Source: Aplidium turbinatum
Lineage: Eukaryota; Chordata; Ascidiacea; Aplousobranchia; Polyclinidae
Length of the DNA stretch: 64,000 nucleotides
Direction of reading: 5' to 3'
NCBI GenBank assembly: GCA_918807975.1
Contig: OU964920.1
Coordinates: 1,996,501 to 2,060,500, forward strand
Shown here: positions 1-13,600 of the stretch, piece after piece
Position numbering within the stretch: position 1 is the first letter of the stretch
How the letters are laid out: each line of letters begins with the position of its first letter
Notes under the pieces: model-generated
The model's database searches: none
Seen by the model: the letters and a program-made list of their open reading frames with translations, nothing else
Told to the model about the DNA's origin: nothing
Program-made: the position numbers and the translations under genes

Positions 1-80
1 GCAACATCCGTCACTTTTACATTGATTCAACGTCTCCATACGTTGAATCCATGTAAAAACAACGGATTTTGTTGTCTGGA
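1..80. repeat. Palindromic mini-element, copy 1 (cut by window edge)
   Basis: A hairpin: TTTTACATTGATTCAACGT pairs with ACGTTGAATCCATGTAAAA across a 6-base loop, and ATCCGT pairs with ACGGAT outside it. The right end TTTTGTTGTCTGG matches the end TTTTGCTGTCTGGG of the copy at 5147-5215. The left end is off the window. It is non-coding; I infer a MITE-like unit. Confidence 0.7.
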
Positions 81-1238
<1,158 letters not shown>

Positions 1239-1268
1239 GCCACAATATAATCATCATTATCATCATCC

Positions 1269-2515
1269 ATAACAAAAACCATGCTTCTAGGCGCTGGACA
1301 TAGAAATGGAAAATTAACGTGTTTGATGCATTGGCCTAGCCATAACGCATAGCAAAATATAATGTTTTTAAGTGAGATTAAAATTTTAATTTTAATTTTT
1401 AGCAGCCCCCTAAAGTTATGCGTTTAGTATTGTAAACCAATAATTTAGTTCAGAAATCAACCACAGGGAGAGGAAACATCATAGTAGGTGATACCAAAGG
1501 TAAAACGGAGAACAGTCGCTTTTGAGTAAACTCATGAACTTTAGTTTGCAACAACCCTTGAAAAGACAACGGAGAATAAAAAATAAATTTAAAAAATTTA
1601 ATTGCTCTATGTGATAAAAAGGTTATTAGGAGCAACTTTAACTACAAAAACTAGCACTTATCTCTTGTGACATCACACGTACCAGTTCAATTATGTTAAA
1701 ATGTGTGGGAAATTAAATTGAATTCGATGAGAAACATTATAAAGTATAAAGATAATAGCGCCCTCTAGCAAATGCAAAGCATTTTGTATTGTATTTGTGA
1801 CGTCATAAAATTTTTGAAATTGGCATTTCCACTTATAAAATGTCAACCCACCTATTCAACTTTTTATTTCTGTAACATCGACGTTAGATGACGTTCGAAC
1901 AACATAAAACCTGCGTTTTCTTTATGATCTACCCAAGATTCAGACGCGGAAATAAAAAGTATTTGTCCCTCAAATGGCTCAGAACTTTTCGCTTTTTCAA
2001 CGCATAGTAATGTTACTTTCTGTCACGCTGTGGCATATTTTGCATGACAGCAACAAAGATGGGAAGCACTCTAGGAACCTCTAGACCAGTCTAAGTGCAG
2101 CCGAGATAAACATCTTCAGGAAGGCAAAGACCTTCAACCCAGACGCTCAAAGAAAAAAAGAAAGAAAATGAGTTGTTGTTGTATTGTTAAGTCATAAGCC
2201 CAGTTGATTGTTGTTGTATGGTCTGTATGTGATGCATGTCTTCTTTCATGCAAATTCTAACTTTGAGTTTCCTATCACACTTTCAGAATTTATGTTTAAT
2301 CTTCTTCAATGCGTTTTGCGTGGGAAGATGCAGCCTGTGCTGTTTGTCATGTCATCGGCTTGCCATTTTCTTAGCTTTGTTTTACAATAGCTGTTTGCGT
2401 TGTCGTAAAAAGGCTTGAAAGTTTGATTCCTTGTTTCAGTTCAGTTTGTTGTTATTTCTGACCATCACAACGAAAAACAATATATGCTAGACATAGCAGA
2501 GAATTTGGTCGCAAC
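1269..2515. other. Intergenic stretch, nothing recognised
   Basis: No coding exon, SINE head or terminal inverted repeat was recognised. Short open frames here lack family motifs. Confidence 0.35.
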
Positions 2516-2646
2516 TCGCAACACCGTAGGCACAGTCGCAACACCTTAGGCACTGTCGCAACACCTTAGGCACAGTCGCAACACCTTAGGCACAGTCGCA
2601 ACACCTTACGCACAGTCGCAACACCTTAGGCACAGTCGCAACACCT
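2516..2646. repeat. 20-bp minisatellite, about 6.5 units
   Basis: Tandem units of period 20 (consensus GTCGCAACACCTTAGGCACA) follow each other directly with one or two changes each. Repeats without spacers rule out CRISPR. Confidence 0.95.
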
Positions 2647-2978
2647 CAAAACATTTTCTTTTCAGATTTAAACCAGCACTAGATCTAGTTCCTTGAAGAA
2701 AAGAATCACCTCTGAATGACAAAACGTTAGTGCTTAAACACAACAAATCACGTGTTGAAAGTAGCAGCTGGTTAAGTTGTTAGAAGATATAGTTTGAGAA
2801 GGTTAAATCAGATGTTTAGCTGATGATGATCGAAATGCAGAGGTTAACTGAAGTTGAGTTTTTTTAGAAGCCACAAGACGTCGCACAAGAGCTACTCAAC
2901 GTCGTGCTTGGCAACGCAATAGTTTGATGGATAAACAGTTGTAATTGTTAAAGAAAAAAGAAAAAATGTTTATTTTAA

Positions 2979-3314
2979 GATTCAAAACCAATTGATTGGT
3001 TGGTTTTGAATCGGTTGGTTTTGAATCTTTATCCTCGGACTGACAAAGCCTTGATTGGTTATTCCTGGTAGTTTCGCATACTTGTAGAGGCTCTTGACAC
3101 AGAACAGGTCACCGAGATTGACAGAGTGAAGTTTCTGATTGTTGAAAACTTGTTGCCGGGAAATTATTCCATCCATTAGGTGCCGCTGAATGAAGAGCAG
3201 TCCTTAGAACGCGTTGCTCAAGCGCACACCCCGAGAGTCGAACCAGCGCCGCTTGATTTTGAAGCTTTTTCGTTGACGAAGTCACGCGATAACCAACTGA
3301 GCTATCGGGGCGGA
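2979..3314 (-). repeat. tRNA-derived SINE, family SINE-I, copy 1
   Basis: On the minus strand the head begins GCCCCGATAGCTCAGTTGG (A-box-like) and holds a B box GGTTCGACTC. GCCCCGA can pair with TCGGGGT as an acceptor stem. The body and a tail rich in AAACCAA match the other four SINE-I copies. The long insert in the anticodon region and the attached body make it a SINE rather than a tRNA gene. Confidence 0.85.
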
Positions 3315-3601
3315 CATAAACTTATATCATTGTTTTCCGACCCAGGCTTTCTTAATCCAAAGATAAAAATTCCCTTCCTACAAGCAACAAAGTAGCAGCA
3401 GTACGGCATTTGCTGATCGAGAGAGTGAAGGCATCACCGCTTCACCTGTCAATCAAATAACAGGAACAGCTCTATTATGATGTCATATGATTGGCTAGAA
3501 GTGACTGAAACCATTTGGGAATTTAGATGTCAAATTCCGACATATTTCATGACGTACAAAGTGACGTAAAGAACGCAAAGTTCAGACCTTTCTGCTTGTG
3601 A

Positions 3602-3690
3602 CCCAGCTAGAAAATCCATCTTTTTTACGTTGATTCAACGTTTGCAGGCGTTGAAGCAATGCGAAAAAAACGGAGTTTTGTTCGCTTGGG
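3602..3690. repeat. Palindromic mini-element, copy 2
   Basis: Begins CCCAGCTAGAAAATCC and ends CGGAGTTTTGTTCGCTTGGG. The centre TTGATTCAACG TTTGCAGG CGTTGAAGCAA folds back. Same family as 1-80 and 43177-43262. Confidence 0.7.
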
Positions 3691-4554
3691 AGGGAAGTGA
3701 AGAAACCGCAAGATGAAGATGACAACGTCATGAAACTGAAATAGCAAAACGCCGGTTTTATTAAACTCCCCCTAGATGACTTGCCCCTTCTGCAACGGCC
3801 TAACTTTACCATGATTGTAAACAAACAAAAAAAGCAAATAAAATCAGCTTCGTTCATTAACTTGTGTGATAATTTTGAGTGGATAAAAATTCCTGCATCG
3901 AAAAGACATTTTCTCAGCATGTGGGTTCATTGAATTCGCAAGACATCCGCTTCAGTTTATAATCCAAGCAAACTAACACGTTTAAAGGGGGTTGACTATG
4001 TAAGGGGGTAATTAAGTAAGGGTTACTTCATCCCCTTTAGATATGGCCCTGACTAAATAATTTCAATCAAGCTGTTTTCCGTCTGCTGCTGCTCATCCAA
4101 CCACGACGCCAGCGCGAAAGTGACCCATTGTTTAATTTATTATGACGTGTTCGCGCATTTTCGCGTTAATCTTTAACTGGAAGCCGCAGAATACCAGACC
4201 TGAAGAAAAGATTACGCCAATTGCAAAGTTTTGCGCAGACGTTACATCAAGTAATGTTGTATTTGTAAAAAAGAGGAGCAACTTATAGCCAAGCAGTCAA
4301 AGCTATCAATCGCTTATTATTCGTTTGTTTGCAGTCAGCTTTAAACTGTTCCTTCTTATGTTTGACACAACAAAGGCAGGCAAGTTGATACACTGAAAAG
4401 TTTGGGTGTTCATCAGGAATATTATCAGTTCTAGCACTAGTTGCTGTTTCTAGTAGCTGTTGTTGTAGCGAATATAACATAACCTACTGATAGGTTAGCA
4501 GTAAAACCGTCAATGCGCAGTTAAGAAACAGGTGAACAGTTTCACGATGAAATA

Positions 4555-4628
4555 ATGGAGCATTTCCACTTTGATGACGTACTAAATGATGGTTTTCCAA
4601 GCGGCTCCAAAACACAAGAAACGAACAA
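4555..4628 (+). CDS. NGEF-like: Ephexin-like gene, exon 1 (start exon)
   Basis: Opens with ATG and reads MEHFHFDDVLNDGFPSGS, then ends AACAA before the donor GTAAGT. The phase (two bases left over) is exactly what the exon at 6365 needs. Start choice rests on this ATG, the strong donor and the phase; family members vary here, so homology does not help. Confidence 0.7.
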
Positions 4629-7600
4629 GTAAGTTGGGGGTGTGAATTGTGATACTTTTTCTGGATAAATCGAAAAAAATTGAAACAAACATAAATTTTC
4701 TATAACAGCCTTTGTCTCGACGACTTAGGTCACTTAGGTGATCTAATGAGGTAACCGCCCTGATAGCTTAGTTGTTTAGCGCGTGACTTCTGGAACGAAG
4801 AAGCTTCAAGATCAAGCGGCTCTGGTTCGACTCTCGGGGTGTGAGCTTGTGCAACGCACGTTAAGGACTGCTCTACATTCAGCGGCACCTAGTGAATGGA
4901 ATAATTCCCCGGCAACAAGACTTCAAAAGTCGGAAACTTCACTCTGTCAAACTCGGTGACCGGCTCTGCGTCAGTGGTTCAAAGCCTCTACAAGTATGCG
5001 AAACTACCAGGATAGCAGTACCAAAGCAAATGGTGAGGTTTTTAATGGATCAGCGTTATGCGCAGCCATGCGGAACGTAAGTGGTTGGCGAAATATTTTA
5101 AGGTACCTTGAATGATGTATGTTGTTATTGAAGCAACAGATATCTACCCAGATATGGAAATCCGTCAATTTTACATTGATTCAACTATGTAAAAAGACTG
5201 ATTTTGCTGTCTGGGAGACACGGATCTAAGAGTTTGGAAAGCATCTGCCATCGCACTTTTCTGTGTGAAAACATTCTTTACGCCAACAAAGGTTCTTGCT
5301 CAGGCGAATGTTTGTTAGTTGTCGCTTAACAATCGCTAAATCAAAGTTTTTGACCGACTATGTTTTGTTCAATGATATTTAATAAATGGTCTCATATTGG
5401 GCTTTTATTAAGCTCCAGTAATGTCACTTTTTAAAAGCACTCTCTTTATATTTCCCCATGACCATCATGCAAAGGTGAGATTTCTCTAGCAATTAACTTC
5501 AAATGGCTTTGGTTAGAATGAGAATTTCCACTTCTGATTCTAATGAGTAATAATTCTCTTCCATGAGAGGCGATCAGGGATTCATGGAGGCGATCAATCT
5601 ATCAAATAGTTTAAGGGTGGTGGACCACTGTTAGTGTTTTCTTAATAACTTACTACGTCGGCTGTCGTGCTAGCAGGTTGTATGCTTTATCAACGTTTTG
5701 GAATCTCTTTATACATTCAAAATTGAAAGTACAATCATACAATAATACAGCACGGTACACAATTCAAAGTTAAGTATTTTGGTTCAATTCCAAATCCTTA
5801 ATTTCTAAACAATCTTTTCAACATTGTCGGCTGCACAACCGAGTGATGAGAGCTCTGTTACGATGTTCAAATGGGCCCCGGTTCGATACCATTCGAGAGC
5901 ATGCAGTTAAGTCTTTGATAGGAAACTTGAAGGCATGCATAAAGATGGACACGAAGACTGGCCTCATGTTCACTTAATTCAAACCTTCAACCACCGGGCG
6001 GTAGCCTAGCAACGACAAAAACATTATTTATTTTACAATTTTGGTAAAAAGGTAATTTTCTTGAACCATGAAGAAATAAAACCTAACAACCACGCGGCAT
6101 TTAACATAATAACATGAAAATAAACTAAAAATTACAAACGTTTTCGCCATACTCATGTTAGCCCTTTTCAACTGCAGAACATCATCGTTGGATACTTGAA
6201 AAGGGCTAACATGAGTATGGCCGATAACGTTTGTAATTTTTAGTTTATTTTCATGTTGTTATGTTGAATGCCGTGTGGTGTTAGGTATTATTTGTCTATC
6301 TTTTTTTAAATATTGACTTGACTTTCAAAGCAGACATTTTTCAACTAAACATTTTGACTTGCAGTAGTTTGTCGTTGCCTTCCGGCCCTCCCATATCGAG
6401 AAAACTTCGCAGCAATTCGTACAGAAGAGCAATCTCAACCCCGCCTAAGGTGGTCGTCAGCCAATCACTGACGAGCGTACCAGAGCGTGACGAGGTAAAC
6501 ACAAGTCAAGTTTTTTGAAAAATTGTCGCTACACAAAGTGTTGATTGTCATGATTAAAACCATAGGTGTTGAGCAACTGAGTATACGCTTATATATATGA
6601 TTCTATTTGAATAAGGCACTAATGATGCTCTACAGTTGTAGAGCGAAATGCATATGCCATAAATAGAACTCTGTTGATTCTCCATGCATTTTTAATAATA
6701 AACTACTGAATTGATACTTGATGGAGAATCGCTGGCCTGCTGCTTCTTAGTCAGGAGATCCCCTATCCTTAACCCTTTGAGGACCATTAATTTTCCCAAA
6801 AAAAAATATTTATGTAGAATTTGTTTGTTTACTCTTCATATGTCATATAAACAACACCTACGCAAAAAAAAAAATTAAAAAAGGATGTCTATCCTAAAAT
6901 TAAGCATAGATATCCAATACGTTAGGGTATCAGCAGTGGCAAATTTTTTAAAGTTAACTGGGGGGTAATCGGCCTAATTTCATGGGACACATTATGTCCC
7001 AGCGGTCCTCAAAGGGTTTGGAACTCAAAAAATACAACTGAGTATATGCATCGGAGGGGGGTTCAGGGGTTGCTTTTGGACACGGGTCCGGCATAATTTC
7101 AGGGGCCCTGCGTTTTTATTACAAGTGTATTGATTTTGGACCGGAAAATCTCATTCGTACCTGGCCCAAAGTGTCCTCTCAACGGCCCTGTGCACCACTG
7201 GATAAATTCATTAACCTGAAAGTATGTAAACTGTAAAGGTTCATTTTTCATCAAGCGCTCACTAGTCATGTCGTTGTGTTGCTTGAAATACAAGTCTCAC
7301 CATGACCAAATCTCACACAAGGAATCTGGTGTATGGTTTAATTTAAACAAAATAACGAACAAGGGAAAAATATATAATCGATTTGCGTTGTTCTGCATTA
7401 TTTTTTGCCTTGATCGTTCGGAGACAAAAAGTTGTGTTTTGTAAACAATGGGCTTATAAATGCAGCCCGACTTTGATGAAATGTTTGGTTTCAATTTTTT
7501 CATTTTTTCCACTTCAGCTTTCCCTAAGTCCGTCTGACTTGCTCCATTATCAACAAATTACTGAAAATGGGATCGGGAATGATTCTTTGGATGACGAAGG

Positions 7601-10600
7601 CGATGACGTGATGTTGTCACGTGAGTAATGATGTCATTAGCAGCTACTTGTAAAATACGTTGTGTAGCCAAAGAATGCGCGGCGATGAAAGCCTTTTTAT
7701 TTACCAGCGTTTCACCTGCTGACCTGCTGTTGCTTTGAGCAAAGTTTTGGGGAGCGCCAAACATGTTATTACTCGACATAGCTAGTTGATGCAAAATATG
7801 TAGAACTACCATGACCTGAGGCAACATTTGCTTTATAAGGCTTGTGAGAGTGGGCCGCGTTTGCTGGCGTTCGTGAAGCGTGTCTAGTGCCTACTGTTCC
7901 TTCGTTTGTCGTTGTCCATCAGAATTGCGACTTTTTCTTGGATGAAAATCTTTAAAACTCCACGCAAAGAGATCAGTTTAAAATAAAAAGAACTAAGTAT
8001 TTAATGTCAACATGAACTGATGCACTCAAGACTCAAGTAATCATTCCTGACAATACAGCAGCGATGGGCAGCAGCGATTTGGAAAGAGGAGGCTCACTCA
8101 AGCACAGCTGGTTGCATCAGCCTCATGTACAAAATAGTTCCATTTTACAAAATATGAGTCAGAGGGAGAGGAAAAGACAAGAGGTTGGTTTATTCTTATG
8201 GCAACATTTTAGTGATGATGATAATCCTTATAACCTCATATTTCCGGAGTGATAGTGTGTTGTTTTGTGGTCTTATGTTGTCATAATGAAACTTAAGAAT
8301 TCTTGTAAAGCTTTCACAGCATATCTCGACGACTTGCATGATGTAACAATATGTTACAAGATTTCAACAGTATGTTATGTCCAACGCCTTCATGAACGGT
8401 TTACGTTTGGTTTGGTGGTGATGAGTCGATTAGTTTCCCTATCCTTAGTCCTTACAATGGTTTGTTTGTTGTGAGTTGTGGCACTATATTGACTAAGGTA
8501 AATAAGTGATTGTCCGTTTTCAGTTATGTATTGTTGTAATGATCGTATTTACAATGTCCCTTCATCAATGCCACAACTTACTTCAATTGCTTTAGTTAAA
8601 CAGATTGCATCCCATAAATTTTCAAGTCTTTGGCATACCCCGGCCTGGGACCGAACCCAGGTCCAAAAGAAACTGAAGGACAGGCACTTCTTGGTTTGGC
8701 ACTTAGTTGGTTGGTTAATAGCTGAGGTGTGTGTTTAAATAATATTAATAATGTTATGGTTTTATTCATATCGCTCTACAACTTCCGTGGTCTTTTAGCG
8801 ACAGGGATCATTTTTAATTTTATAACGGATTTGCGATGTCATCACATTATTACCCTACTTATTCTCATTGCGTAATGCATGAAAGAAGACATCGGTACCG
8901 TTTTCAAAGTCTTTGGTGTGACCCGACCTGGAATCGATCTGAGATCTACCAGCTCCAGAGCCCAAAGCAAAACCACCCCACCACTGAGCTGGTTGAGGTG
9001 TTTGAATGAAATTTGATTCGATTGATTCTTAAAAAAAATTAACAAACTGAAATTTATATGAAAACATTTTGTTTTTGCAGGCAATGTTCGAGTTGATTTC
9101 GTCAGAGTCGTCATATCTACGTAGTGTAACCGTATTGGTCAATTACTTCATGAAATCAGCTGAACTGCGATCGTGCATGTCCAAGACAGAGTTCCATCAT
9201 TTATTCAGCAATGTCGAGGCTGTTAAGGCAACAAGCAAGAGGTACAGATATCAACTTCTTGTAACTACTCTTCTAAAGTTTAAACAATTCCTACTTTGTA
9301 TTAATTCTACAAAAAGTGCTCAATGCCAAGTAAAAAAGCTAGCCAGAGCGAATTACATCAAATTCGGTTTCAAGTTACTAAAAACCTTTACAGGCTGTTT
9401 CACCCTTATTGGAATCATTGGTCACAGCGGTAAACCATAATCTCTTCGTGGGAAAATTTTAACATAAAGTTCCCGAATCCGTTCGTCTGTATATAATGAC
9501 CGAAGAAACACACACTTGAACTTCTTTTCAAACAGTGTATTTCTGTAAAATTAGCCCGCGGCTATCGAAATGGGGATGCAATGCCTACACCTCTAAAACT
9601 GTCACTACGATACAGATTACTTGGATAAAAGACGGAGAATTTGTCCAGCTAGCAAGCACCAAATAAACCAGTTAAATGTGCGACCGACTTCCAACAAACA
9701 ACTTCAAGAATGAATCAGAAAAATTTGTGATAACTCAAAGGCGACGCAACATTTCATGTTTAAACCGGTTTCAACAGGTTTGACACGAGTCTTACGGACG
9801 ATGGTGCAATTTTGGCTCATGTTTTAGGAATTTCCATGACGTAATATTCAGTAGACCCGAACGGTTTCTACATGACGTTTGACCAGGCGAACAACCGTCT
9901 GGAACATAGCGGCCCCTAGTTATGACAGTCTGACATGGCATAACTAAAAAAGAATTGACGACAATTGTGAGCCAATGAATAAAAACACATGATACACAAA
10001 TTGTTTGAATCACTCACGTTTAAGTTAATACGCAAATACAAAGGGCATGCAAAGAATGAACAGCAATAAGAATAAACACGACGATACATGAAATTGGTAC
10101 CATAGGTAGTAGGTACACGCAAAAAATTATGCTATATACAATGATTGCGATAATAACCGACTGTTCTGGGCTCAGACAAGTGTCGGCCACCGCAGACAAA
10201 ACCAGGCTCAAACCCTAACACTTAGGTGTTCTTTACGGGGGCGAGGCACGAAATATCCCTCAACACATAGTCTACTTTCACTTTTCCCGTACTCTCATCA
10301 TAGTTGCAGACGGCAACTTTAGCTCTACGAACCACAGGCTTCCCTTTCCTAATTTGTGGAACTACCTCATGCACCCTCCCAAGTTGATACTTCCCACGTT
10401 TACCAATGTCCTGTAGAGAACCTACCACTACAAGTTGACCAGGCTCCAAATTCTCGGCCATTTTTAGCCATTTTTTCCGGCCCTGAAGACCTGGCAAGTA
10501 AAAATCGATCCATTTACTCCAAAACTGATGAGAAAGTGACAAATTGAACCGATAATCCCTTCTTAATTGGTCACGATCATGTGGTTGCCCAACAGCACAG

Positions 10601-13600
10601 TATGGGTCTAAGTATGGGGTCAAAAGTGAGGCAGGGGTGATGACAGTAAAATCCCTAGGGTCGTCACTCAAAGGTACCAAAGGGCGTTCGTTCACGATCC
10701 GAACGGCACTGCCTGTGTACGTAAGCAGTTCAATAAAATTGGGCTTACGAATTGAAGAGTCCAAAATGTGAAAAAATGCGATTTTAAATTGTTTAACCAT
10801 TGCCTCCCAGGCGCCACCTTGCGCCGAAGCATCACTAAACCCATGCAATTGATATGAAACAATATCATCCGGACTGCACACACCAGAGTTTGCAAAATAC
10901 CATCTCGGTAACGAAAAATCCTTAAGCAGGTCCAAAGAGCGAAGCCACGACTCCCACTCTTTAACAAAGCTATCAGGGACCTCGGTGTCCCAATCAAACT
11001 TGTCTATCGCCAATTGCTGAAGTATAAGGCGTGCTTTTAGAAAAAATGGCGCTCCAAAGCCTAGCGGATCAAAATTTTGTCCAAGCTGACTGAGCATACT
11101 TCGGCGCGTGTGTTTAGCTAAGGGCTTTAAGGAACATGCGATACGCATCTCGTCAGACTCGGTTTGCCACACACAACCCAATGTCTTCGCTGATGGCAAA
11201 GTCATATTTTCAGTCTGAAAGTCAATGTCACGAATCAAAGGTGAAAGCATCTCATTATCCAAATTTGACAAGACAATCATAGCCTCCTTGTTAGCACTCC
11301 ACTTACCAAGTTTAAACCCACGGCTATCAAACAAAGCAATTGATTCATGAGTGATTTGCTGAGCTTCCTCTAAGCCAGGGGTCACCAAATGGCGGCCCGC
11401 GGGCCGCATGCGGCCCGCCACGCTGTATCGCTGCGGCCCGCGGAAGGTATCAGCGTTCAAGCATAACCAAAAATACTTTTTTTGAGGAGTTAAACAGCAT
11501 GAAGGCAAAAAATACTTTCCGGGAAGCATATTTTCGCTTTGCATACGATTCCATTGACCGACCAATCAGATTGTAGTTCTAGGTAGGGATCGTTTAAAGT
11601 TATTCCAATGCGATATCCAGCCACACTGCCCCAGTGGTTGATTAAAACGTCTGTTTTCGAATTTCGAAAATGTCTGTGAGCATAGGATTGCTTATTTTAA
11701 GTTTGCCAATGTCGTGTAAACACTAGTGTGCGTTTGCCATGCTGACAAGCACCGCTTAGTTGCCATGCTGATAAGCACCGCAAGTGACAGTTGTCTAATA
11801 GTAATAACACTGGTCAACAACAACAACAAAATTTTTTTTTTTTCTTGCATGAGCTTTGAGAACTGATTTAGGGTAATTTTGGGGTGCTGAATTCGAATCT
11901 GAGCTCAGATTTCCTCCATCACATCACGTTTTTTGCAATCTACGTTGTATATTGATGAATTACATAAAAGTCGCTTATTCACTCACGAGTTTGACACCAC
12001 TGGTAAAAGCGGCGGTCGAATACCCTTGTGGTAGAATTAGTGGTGCGATACTGACGAGCCCAGCCTCATGGGCGAAACACGGTGTCTATCGCTGTCAATT
12101 CTTGCTACAAATCGGCTGCCGAGAAAGATATTGTTGATTGGATGGTCTGAATGGCTAGCGTGGAAGCTACATCGTTATGGTTAGCGAATCGCAACTGCTC
12201 GCTGTACTAGTGAGTGCTCAGCCTTGTGCTGATAGCCGGGAAGAACGCCCCTTTCTTCAAAATAAATTCTATAACTTAAATCGGTAAAAATATCAATTTA
12301 AAAAAAGTTTTTGTATCTCAAAAACGTGATGTGATGAGCAAAAACTAACACCAGATTCGGATTCAGCGCCCCCAAATTACCCTAAATCCATTGAAAAACT
12401 CCATGCAAGAAAAGCTGTGTTGACCAGTGTAATCAAGGAAAGACGGTTTTATAGACTCTCACAAAAAGGATGAAAAACCAACTCATAGCTTTTTTAAAGG
12501 GAACACTGTTCATGAGTTACGATAGAAACGTTTTTTTTGGTGATTTCCACAAGCGTTTGTTTCATGGCGCCTGGTTTCTTTCTCCCTGTTATTGGAGCCT
12601 ATTTTTCGCTGATATGTTTGCAGGTCATTATTATTGCCTGTATTGCAATGTGTCAAACATTTCCTTGTTTACTGAAACTGTTAATGGCAAGATATCTTTT
12701 GCGAAGCAAAATGACAACACTACTCTGCTTGGTGATGAATATTCTGATGAAACCGCTCGCCTCACTATAAGTGCGCAAAACAAGTGGCCTCGTTTATTAG
12801 GAATTGTTAAAAAAGTCAAAAGTGTTGTAAAAGGAGCTTGGCCTGGCAGTAGCGTTGTTCGACTAATTTTGTTGCTGTGGTATTCTAAGATAAATATTAA
12901 CAACATGTAACGCTGGATACTGGGTACGAAATGCGTTCTTTTCTAGCATAAGAGTCGACCTACCTAAAATTTTATTAGTGCGGCCCGCCACAGCTCTCCT
13001 AAGTGACAAAGTGGCCCGCATGCAAAAAAGGTTGGTGACCCCTGCTCTAAGCTATCAGCCGAAAATATAAAATCATCCATGTACATATTATTTGCAATAT
13101 TGCAGAGAGTCAATTCACCAGCACTGCTGGGATTCTGCTCGATCATTTTCTTTATAGCCAAGCAAGCGATATACGGGCTACTCTTTATTTCCCAAGGGTA
13201 TACACAAAAACAAAATGGTACCATTCTACCATTTTCAAGGTCATCATCTTCAAACCACAATATACGAAACAAATCCCTTTGCGACTCAGGTAACTTTATT
13301 TGAAAGAAGCATTTAGTCACATCAGCCATGAGACCAAATCTACCAAGCCGAAATCTAGCCAAGACATCTACCAGAGGGTTTAACAAGTCAGGACCCGAAA
13401 ACATTACATCATTAACACAAGTTCCTCGAAATTCAGACTTGCCATCGTAAACAATGCGCTTTTTTAATTGTGACGTAACAAAGTATGGTAAATACCATTC
13501 AAATGCCTTGACATTTCCTGCTTCACCAGTACGCTCAATATAGCCATTTGATTTAAGATCTTTCATGATGTCAGTAAGGAAATCACGAAGTTCAGGTTGT

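Noticed and set aside
2516-2646. Repeat array resembling CRISPR at first sight
   Set aside because: Units are directly adjacent with period 20 and no unique spacers; this is a minisatellite in a eukaryote.
6600-6720. Functional SL RNA gene
   Set aside because: The leader is not followed by a GT donor and I see no Sm site arrangement; kept only as a 16-mer match.
12470-12910. 146-codon frame in hAT copy 1 as a transposase
   Set aside because: No hAT motif (zinc finger, catalytic blocks, dimerisation domain) and no codon-level conservation seen with copy 2.
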